A stretch of DNA of 9,962 nt from NCBI GenBank assembly GCA_007126415.1, contig SLBH01000298.1:1-9962 (forward strand), in the 5' to 3' direction. The stretch comes from Spirochaetales bacterium. Lineage in GTDB: Bacteria > Spirochaetota > Spirochaetia > DSM-27196 > SLAA01. Under the pieces are notes generated by a model, which saw only the letters and a list, made by a program, of their open reading frames with translations, searched no databases and was not told where the DNA came from. This document shows, piece by piece, positions 1 to 5,429 of this stretch. A program made the position numbers and the translations under genes. Each line of letters opens with the position of its first letter. Within the stretch, counting starts at the first letter, position 1.

Positions 1-50
1 CTTCGGCTTCATCGTGTGATCGTTTACAGCGAACTTATCCGCTGCTCACT

Positions 51-80
51 CTGTCACTTTTCTCGAGTTTCGTGTAGAAT
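51..80 (+). promoter_or_regulatory. Candidate sigma-70-type promoter of the propeller-GGDEF gene
   Basis: A -10-like TAGAAT lies at 75-80 (5 of 6 to consensus). A weaker -35-like CTGTCA lies at 51-56 (4 of 6), with an 18-bp spacer. Only eight bases separate the -10 box from the ATG at 89, so transcription would begin at or next to the start codon. No Shine-Dalgarno-like purine run precedes the ATG, which fits a leaderless transcript. This rests on pattern matching by eye. Confidence 0.4.
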
Positions 81-88
81 GCAAGCAA

Positions 89-3000
89 ATGTTCGCTGTT
101 GCAAAAATAGTTCTCATCGCCTATTTCCTCAGTTTTCCGATTTTCGCCGCGTTCGGGGAGGGCTTCTTCCTCGAGAATCAGCGGCCGAGATTCAACAGCA
201 TCACGCAGTCGGACGGCCTGCCCAATAACTCGGTCTCGTCGATCTTCCAGGATCGCCGCGGCCTGATGTGGTTCGGCACACAGAGCGGGCTGGTGCAGTA
301 CGACGGACACAGCTTTCGTACGTTCCGCAATGAACCGTTCGTTACCTCGTCCTTGCCGCATGATTTGGTACAGACAAGCTACTACGACGACGCAACCGAC
401 ACCATTTGGGTAGGCACCTACGCCGGACTTGCTCGCTATCGCGATGAAAGCTCCGATTTTGAGTCGTTCACCCATGACCCCGAGCGCCAAGACTCACTGA
501 GCGGCAACGTTGTGATCGCGATCAGCCGCGGCCCTGACGGTGACCTGTGGGTGGGAACCCAGAGCGGCCTCAATCGCATGCGCGAAGACGGCTCGTTCGA
601 ATTGATCCCTACGCGGCACAACGTCATCCGTGACCTCTTTCTGGATGCACAAGGCACGCTCTGGGTCGGCTCGCTCGCCGGCCTCAGCCGCTGGGATCAA
701 GAGGCCCAAGAGTTGGTGCCGATAGAAGACCTTGAAGCTGCTAACGTAATGGCGATTGACGAAATAGAATCGGGGGTGTTGGTGCTCGGCACCTGGGAAG
801 TTGAAGGCTACGACGGCGGTGTAGTGGTGTTTAGCGAGAAGCACGGCGAGCTGAGGCGGCACCAGTTTAGCACCAACACCATCTACACGGTTCTCGCGGC
901 CTCGGACGGCTCTTTGTGGGCGGGCAGCTGGGGAGGAGGCCTTTTCGCCGTCGATAGGTCAGGAGAAACCCACGAGTTCACCCCGGAAACCGAGCCCAAC
1001 CTTTCCGACCCGGTAATCTACTCGTTTCACGAGGATCGCTCCGGGGTGATCTGGGTGGGTACCAACGGCGGCGGGCTGCATTTTCTGAGCCCTCGACAGG
1101 GAAACTTTCGCGCTCACTATCACGACTCTGAGCGCGCGGGCTCGCTGCCGCGAGGGCGCGTGACGGAGCTCTTTCGCGACAGTCGCGGAACGTTGTGGGC
1201 CGGAACCTACGGCGGCGGGCTCGGCAGGCTCGATCCCGAAAGCGATGAGTGGCAGATCTACCGCGCCGAGTCCGAGTCCGGGTCCGCCGGTACGCCCCGA
1301 TTGGCCGACAATATCGTGAACTCCATTACGGAGGATATCGACGGCTCCATTTGGGTAGGCACCAACGGCGGGTTGCAACGCTTTCGGCGCGACCCCGACC
1401 GTTTCGAAGACTGGGACGAGGTCTTTCAGGAGCATCCTCTTACAGACAAGATCATCTACGCCGTGACCCGTGATCGAGAAGGGCGCTACTGGATTGGCAC
1501 GTATCAGTCCGGCATCACGCGCTACGATCCCTACAGCGAGGAAGCGGTCCGGTTCTGCGCGGCCGCCGGGTGCCCGCACAGCATCGGCGCCGATCTGATC
1601 TACGCGATCGAGGAGTTGAGCGACGGACGGATATGGGTCGCCACCAACGGTGGGGTCAGCCGTTACGAACCCGAGACCGAGTCCTTCACCACGTTTCGCT
1701 ACTCCTCGGTCAACCGCCAAGGACTGAGCAACAACACTGTGCGCGCGATTCTCGAGGATCCCGAGTCTCCGGAACGCGTTTGGTTCGCGACGCTCGGCGG
1801 CGGCATTAATCGCTTCGACGCTGACACCGAAACCTTTACCCACATCACTGCGGCCGACGGATTGGTAAGTAACAAAATCGTGAGCCTGCTCGCGGGCCGT
1901 GACGGCAGAATCTGGGCCGGTACTCAGGAGGGGCTTGCCGCGTACGACCCGTCTTCCGGCATGATTCGTACAATCGACGAGCGTGATGGGCTATTCGGTA
2001 ATGAGTTTAACGCCGGGGCGTTACGCGAGCCCGACGGTACGCTGCTGTTCGGCGGGTCGCACGGGATTACCCGCATCGATTCATCGCGAGCGAACCGTAA
2101 CACCGCTCCACCCCCGGTTCAGATTACCGATGTACGCGTGTTTCAACACTCAATCGCCGAAGGACGTCTTTCGTTCAATGATGCCTCCGTTGAACTCGGG
2201 CCGTCCGACACCTTCGTGGAGTTTGAGTTCGCAGCGCTCGACTTTGAAGCGCCGAATCGAAACACGTATCGGTATCGCCTGGTAGGTTTCGACGATGATT
2301 GGGTTGATGTGGGTGCGCGCAATTTCACCTCGTACACCAATCTTCCGGCCGGCGAGTATCGGCTCGAGGTTTTGGCGGCCAACGCCCACGGCGTATGGAG
2401 CGAGACGCCGGCAACCCTCGCGCTTCGGGTTGTGGCGCCGTGGTATGCGCGGTGGTGGGCGATCATCTTGTATGTTGTGGCGTCGGTGCTGGTTGTGTAC
2501 AGCATAGTGCGTGCCCGCGATGCCCGCATCCTTGCCGATAAGAACAAGGAGCTCAACCACGCTGTATCGCAACTTGCGGTTGCGAATGAAGAGCTCGAGC
2601 GTTTGAGCGTTCGCGACGCGCTCACCGATTGCTTCAATCGCCGTTATTTCGATGAAACGCTCAAGACCGAGTGGAACCGCGCCAGAAGAGCCGAGACTCC
2701 TTTAGGACTTCTCATGGTAGACATAGACCGGTTCAAGGATTTCAACGACATTTATGGGCACGTACAGGGTGATCGCGTGCTTGCACGGGTTGCGGCCGCG
2801 ATGAGGGCTCAGGTAAACCGCAGTACCGACTTTGTGGCGCGCTATGGTGGTGAAGAGTTCGTGGTGGTGCTGTATCAAACCGATCGTGAAGGCGCGCTAA
2901 GCGTGGGTGAAGGTATACGGCGTGCTGTAGAGAACGCGGAGCTCGGCGTCAACGGTGTAGGTGTCACGGTGAGCGTCGGCGTAGCCGGTGTGATCCCCAG

Positions 3001-3169
3001 TGATGAGCACGCCGTTTCGCTGGTGCAGGCCGCCGACGCAGCCTTGTACGCGGCTAAGAGAGCCGGACGAAACTGCGTGGTGGTGGATAGGGCCACGGTT
3101 AACTCATCGAATCAACAACACCCGTTTAACGAGCGAATAGCGCCTGACGGTGCTGATAGCAGTGGATGA
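89..3169 (+). CDS. Two-propeller (Reg_prop) periplasmic sensor diguanylate cyclase with Y_Y_Y and GGDEF domains
   Basis: This is a predicted inner-membrane sensor enzyme that makes cyclic di-GMP from two GTP. The N-terminus (about residues 1-23) is a hydrophobic signal sequence or anchor, which supports the ATG at 89. Residues 30-690 hold about 14 repeats of the type 'D..G.lWvGT..GL.r', enough for two seven-bladed propellers as in hybrid two-component sensors. One repeat, 'VLVLGTWEVEGYDGG', is degenerate. A Y_Y_Y beta-sandwich follows (about 700-782, with YRYRL and DDDW). A transmembrane helix (about 789-808) and a short coiled-coil linker lead into GGDEF from about 842. The catalytic parts look intact: DIDRFKDFND (878-887), the A-site GGEEF (920-924), and the inhibitory RxxD site RSTD (911-914) exactly five residues before it. 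The enzyme is therefore probably active and product-inhibited. The propeller ligand is unknown. The only exported cysteines I see are 490 and 495. Family assignment is secure; the biological role is not. Confidence 0.95.
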   Translation: MFAVAKIVLIAYFLSFPIFAAFGEGFFLENQRPRFNSITQSDGLPNNSVSSIFQDRRGLMWFGTQSGLVQYDGHSFRTFRNEPFVTSSLPHDLVQTSYYDDATDTIWVGTYAGLARYRDESSDFESFTHDPERQDSLSGNVVIAISRGPDGDLWVGTQSGLNRMREDGSFELIPTRHNVIRDLFLDAQGTLWVGSLAGLSRWDQEAQELVPIEDLEAANVMAIDEIESGVLVLGTWEVEGYDGGVVVFSEKHGELRRHQFSTNTIYTVLAASDGSLWAGSWGGGLFAVDRSGETHEFTPETEPNLSDPVIYSFHEDRSGVIWVGTNGGGLHFLSPRQGNFRAHYHDSERAGSLPRGRVTELFRDSRGTLWAGTYGGGLGRLDPESDEWQIYRAESESGSAGTPRLADNIVNSITEDIDGSIWVGTNGGLQRFRRDPDRFEDWDEVFQEHPLTDKIIYAVTRDREGRYWIGTYQSGITRYDPYSEEAVRFCAAAGCPHSIGADLIYAIEELSDGRIWVATNGGVSRYEPETESFTTFRYSSVNRQGLSNNTVRAILEDPESPERVWFATLGGGINRFDADTETFTHITAADGLVSNKIVSLLAGRDGRIWAGTQEGLAAYDPSSGMIRTIDERDGLFGNEFNAGALREPDGTLLFGGSHGITRIDSSRANRNTAPPPVQITDVRVFQHSIAEGRLSFNDASVELGPSDTFVEFEFAALDFEAPNRNTYRYRLVGFDDDWVDVGARNFTSYTNLPAGEYRLEVLAANAHGVWSETPATLALRVVAPWYARWWAIILYVVASVLVVYSIVRARDARILADKNKELNHAVSQLAVANEELERLSVRDALTDCFNRRYFDETLKTEWNRARRAETPLGLLMVDIDRFKDFNDIYGHVQGDRVLARVAAAMRAQVNRSTDFVARYGGEEFVVVLYQTDREGALSVGEGIRRAVENAELGVNGVGVTVSVGVAGVIPSDEHAVSLVQAADAALYAAKRAGRNCVVVDRATVNSSNQQHPFNERIAPDGADSSG

Positions 3170-3317
3170 GGCCGTTAGCGTGGGTCCAAAACTCGGTGGT
3201 CGCGGTATGCAGTGCCGGGCTCCGTAGGCATGGCCTGCATGGACCGAGCGCGCGTCACACACGTGTTTGCGAGGGATACGCGTGGTGCTGCTACCGATGC
3301 AGAAATGGCGACAACGC

Positions 3318-4103
3318 TTACTCCTGGAGGTACTCCACCGTAAGCTCGGTCAGTTCAAAGTCTTCGTCCGGTTTGGAGTCGTGGGTAACTGAATACGAGG
3401 CGATCGTTGTGTTGCTGGTGGCCTCCGGTTCCGCGAACTCCTTGTCGGCGCTGAGGTACGCGTCTTCGTCCTCGGGCACGTACTCCAGCTCCATCTCGCT
3501 GGTTGACCCACCCGTAAACCTCACCCGGATTTTCACCCAGGGGCTGTCATCGCCATACGCGAGATTCACGTCCTCTTCGAGTACGAACTCGTCGAAATCC
3601 GCCACATCCGGGGCGCGAAGCTTGAGCGTGTTCTTGGTAAACGCGTACTCCACCTCGTATACCGGCTCGTTGTATTCGTCATTGAGCGTTATCGTCACTT
3701 CGCCCTGGTGCGGTTGCTCATCAAGTGCCCTGTACCAGAACTCGAGCTTAATGCTTTCACGGTTCGGGCGCTCTATTGGTGGGTCGAAACGCGGTGAACT
3801 GAGCGACATCTCGCCGTTTCCGTGATCGGAGCGAATCACGATCCGGCCGTCACCGTCCTCCACGAGCATGAAGTTCGCCTCGTCGCTCAGCTCATAGCCA
3901 AGCTCTTCGAGTGACTTGAGCTCGTCTTCGTCATCCCAGATGTCCTCCGAATCCGGGTCGAACAGTGAACCTCCGGCGACCCAATCGTAACCGGAAGTTG
4001 CGAGACTGGAAAGTTCGCCCGTGGCAAAACCGGCCGGCATATAACACGCGCCGAAGCCAAGTACTACGATCGACACGGTAACTAAGAACACCTTATTTGA
4101 CAT
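3318..4103 (-). CDS. Acidic predicted lipoprotein of unknown function (CYMPAG mature N-terminus)
   Basis: I chose the ATG at 4103 (protein of 261 residues) over an upstream in-frame ATG at 4172. MSNKVFLVTV starts a textbook lipoprotein signal, whereas the 23 extra residues of the longer form would bury it. The hydrophobic stretch ends in LGFGAC with Cys20 as the likely lipidated residue. Phe at -3 is unusual in enterobacteria but tolerated in spirochaetes. The mature protein starts CYMPAG, almost the same as its upstream neighbour. Next come a strongly Asp/Glu-rich stretch (FDPDSEDIWDDEDELKSLEE) and a mainly beta C-terminal part. There, 'LEFWYRA' and alternating hydrophobic strands loosely recall concanavalin/LamG-like sandwiches, which is only a guess. 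It lies 145 bp downstream of the GLUG lipoprotein on the same strand and may be co-transcribed or have its own promoter. I recognise no enzyme motif. Confidence 0.8.
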   Translation of the reverse strand: MSNKVFLVTVSIVVLGFGACYMPAGFATGELSSLATSGYDWVAGGSLFDPDSEDIWDDEDELKSLEELGYELSDEANFMLVEDGDGRIVIRSDHGNGEMSLSSPRFDPPIERPNRESIKLEFWYRALDEQPHQGEVTITLNDEYNEPVYEVEYAFTKNTLKLRAPDVADFDEFVLEEDVNLAYGDDSPWVKIRVRFTGGSTSEMELEYVPEDEDAYLSADKEFAEPEATSNTTIASYSVTHDSKPDEDFELTELTVEYLQE

Positions 4104-4171
4104 GCCCCGTGACCGCCTCGGCGAAACCGTTATGCTATCGCACATGACCTCTGTTCTTGCCTCGAGTTCCA

Positions 4172-4189
4172 AGATAGCCCTTTCTATCT
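4172..4189. repeat. Short perfect dyad in the gap between the two lipoprotein genes
   Basis: AGATAG and CTATCT form a perfect 6-bp inverted repeat around a 6-base CCCTTT centre. It lies in the 145-bp gap between the end of the GLUG gene (4249) and the ATG at 4103. No run of T follows on the minus strand, so it does not look like an intrinsic terminator. It could be a weak operator or chance. I found no convincing -35/-10 pair in this gap, although several TATAG-type words are present. Confidence 0.25.
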
Positions 4190-4248
4190 ATATGGTAACA
4201 CGAACCTATACTCATTTCACGTTTGTCGGCCGGTTGAATCGAGGTCCG

Positions 4249-5274
4249 CTACTCAGGAGGGACGGCGCGCAAGAATGGATAGCCTTCATTCCAGTTGGAA
4301 TCAATGTCCCACGTGTTCTCGAAATCAAATCCGTAATCCTCCAGCAATCCGCCTTCGATGAAGATCTCCGGTGAGGTGGCCTCGTCGGTGGTAAGTCCGG
4401 TGACCTCTACGTTGCCGTCGTCGCCGCGAACGCCGACCATTCCGGGATTGATTTCTTGATCGAAAAACGATTTAGTAACCTCGGGCTGCTCACCGTGATG
4501 CCACTCATTAGAACCGACGAGGGCACCTTCGTTCTCACCCTCATTCCAGGTCTCGACCTCCTCGGCAGCATAGCTCACGGTGATTCGTCCGCTCCCGCGG
4601 TTAACGCCCACAAGGCCTCCCACGGCGCTGTTACCGTAGACTTCGACTAAGGCATAGGATTTTTCGATGGTGCCTTCGTTGATTCCGACCAAGCCGCCGA
4701 TTGCGTAGTTGCCTTCCACCGAGCCGGTGGCGAAGCTGTACCTAATAGTCCCGTAGTTAATCCCGGCTAACAGTCCCCTGTGGTTTCTGTGCGTATTGTC
4801 TTCTAAGTCAGCGTCCTCGATACCGACGTATTGTATCAGTGCGCCTGCAGCAACAACACCGAAGAACCCCATCTCATCGTGGTCTGTCGATTCGAACTCC
4901 AGATCGTGTATTACGTGCCCACCTCCGTCAAAACTGCCGGTAAATGGCTCCGCTGCGCTGCCGATCGGTTTCCAGTCGTCGTGATCCGAGAGATCAATAT
5001 CGGCGTTGAGCACGTAGTGAGCGTCGAGGCTAAGATCGTCGGACTGCAGCAGCTCAACAAGCTGCTCCGCCGAGCCGACCACATGCGGGTTATCCTCGGT
5101 TCCACTGTCGGGATCGTCGGGATCGTCGGCTTCGGACCTGCTTGCGACGCTTTCTTCACCGAGAAGTGCCGAGCTGCCCGCCGGTAAGTAGCAGCCAGTG
5201 AACGTACCTACAAACACCACCACTAAGAGCGAAAAGAAAAACCGTTGAAACACTCGAACGAACACGGCCGCCAT
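4249..5274 (-). CDS. GLUG-repeat predicted lipoprotein, possible surface or adhesin-like protein
   Basis: A 341-residue protein with a long hydrophobic signal (residues 6-27) ending TFTGC, so Cys28 is the likely lipidated residue. The mature end reads CYLPAG. An Asp-rich linker (ADDPDDPDSG, about 49-58) follows. Residues 63-160 form the module often found ahead of GLUG repeats: 'YVLNADIDLS', 'WKPIG', 'FTGSFDGGGHVI', then 'GFFG'. Four GLUG-like units follow at about 166-187, 189-212, 214-241 and 247-270, seen in 'RGLLAGINYGTI', 'GGLVGINEGTI', 'GGLVGVNRGSG' and 'GALVGSNE'. The C-terminus has the usual closing pattern, a Trp then 'NEGYPFLR'. GLUG repeats are thought to build a right-handed beta-helix-like stalk and occur in surface proteins and some proteases. 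No protease motif is visible, so a structural or adhesive role is inferred. The ATG at 5274 is the only in-frame ATG before the signal sequence. No clear ribosome site precedes it. Confidence 0.88.
   Translation of the reverse strand: MAAVFVRVFQRFFFSLLVVVFVGTFTGCYLPAGSSALLGEESVASRSEADDPDDPDSGTEDNPHVVGSAEQLVELLQSDDLSLDAHYVLNADIDLSDHDDWKPIGSAAEPFTGSFDGGGHVIHDLEFESTDHDEMGFFGVVAAGALIQYVGIEDADLEDNTHRNHRGLLAGINYGTIRYSFATGSVEGNYAIGGLVGINEGTIEKSYALVEVYGNSAVGGLVGVNRGSGRITVSYAAEEVETWNEGENEGALVGSNEWHHGEQPEVTKSFFDQEINPGMVGVRGDDGNVEVTGLTTDEATSPEIFIEGGLLEDYGFDFENTWDIDSNWNEGYPFLRAVPPE
5108..5129. repeat. 9-bp tandem repeat encoding the Asp-Pro linker of the GLUG lipoprotein
   Basis: The unit TCGGGATCG is repeated 2.4 times without mismatch. 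On the minus strand it encodes the repeated Asp-Asp-Pro just after the lipidated cysteine. Because the unit is a multiple of three, copy-number change would lengthen or shorten the acidic tether without shifting the frame. Confidence 0.7.
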
Positions 5275-5290
5275 CCCGTTGTTACTCGCG

Positions 5291-5321
5291 ACTATAGTAC
5301 CTTACTCCATAGGCTACACCA
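5291..5321 (-). promoter_or_regulatory. Candidate promoter for the GLUG lipoprotein gene
   Basis: Read on the minus strand, TATAGT at 5296-5291 is a plausible -10 box (5 of 6). It ends 16 bases before the ATG at 5274, which would leave a leader of only about ten bases. The upstream TGGTGT (5321-5316) is a poor -35 match at a 19-bp spacer. The 11-bp word CTATGGAGTAA sits between them, where a regulator could act. Evidence is by eye only. Confidence 0.3.
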
Positions 5322-5429
5322 CTCACACAATGATTTCAAGCACAATTCAGTCCAGTTCGACAAATTAATCGATGTATCGACGTGAGCCCCTGGTGTTTTC
5401 CCGCATTACGCGATTATACTATGGAGTAA
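5302..5429. repeat. 11-bp perfect inverted repeat at the ends of the divergent control region
   Basis: TTACTCCATAG at 5302-5312 is the exact reverse complement of CTATGGAGTAA at 5419-5429. The same word is therefore presented in the transcription direction of both divergent genes. In the lipoprotein direction it lies just upstream of the candidate -10 box. In the plus direction it begins at the last two bases of a TATACT box and ends on the A of the ATG at 5429. The arms are 106 bp apart, too far for a normal hairpin but suitable for two binding sites of one regulator. A chance match is possible. Confidence 0.45.

Noticed and set aside
959..1843. Minus-strand open frame of 294 codons inside the sensor gene.
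   Set aside because: It is antisense to well-formed propeller repeats, has no export or domain signal and no ribosome site. Long shadows are common at this GC content.
3170..3317. Terminator or small RNA in the convergent gap, for example around the repeated CATGG and the ACACGTGT palindrome.
   Set aside because: The repeats are very short, there is no GC-rich stem followed by T residues, and there is no promoter-like pair. Nothing supportable is present.
3166..3825. Plus-strand open frame of 219 codons whose ATGA overlaps the stop of the sensor gene, as in a coupled operon.
   Set aside because: Most of it is antisense to the acidic lipoprotein. Its Ser-rich, low-complexity translation is what Asp/Glu codons give when read backwards. 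The minus-strand gene has a proper lipoprotein signal.
4104..4172. Upstream ATG start for the acidic lipoprotein.
   Set aside because: It would add 23 polar residues ahead of the lipoprotein signal, which begins naturally at the ATG at 4103.
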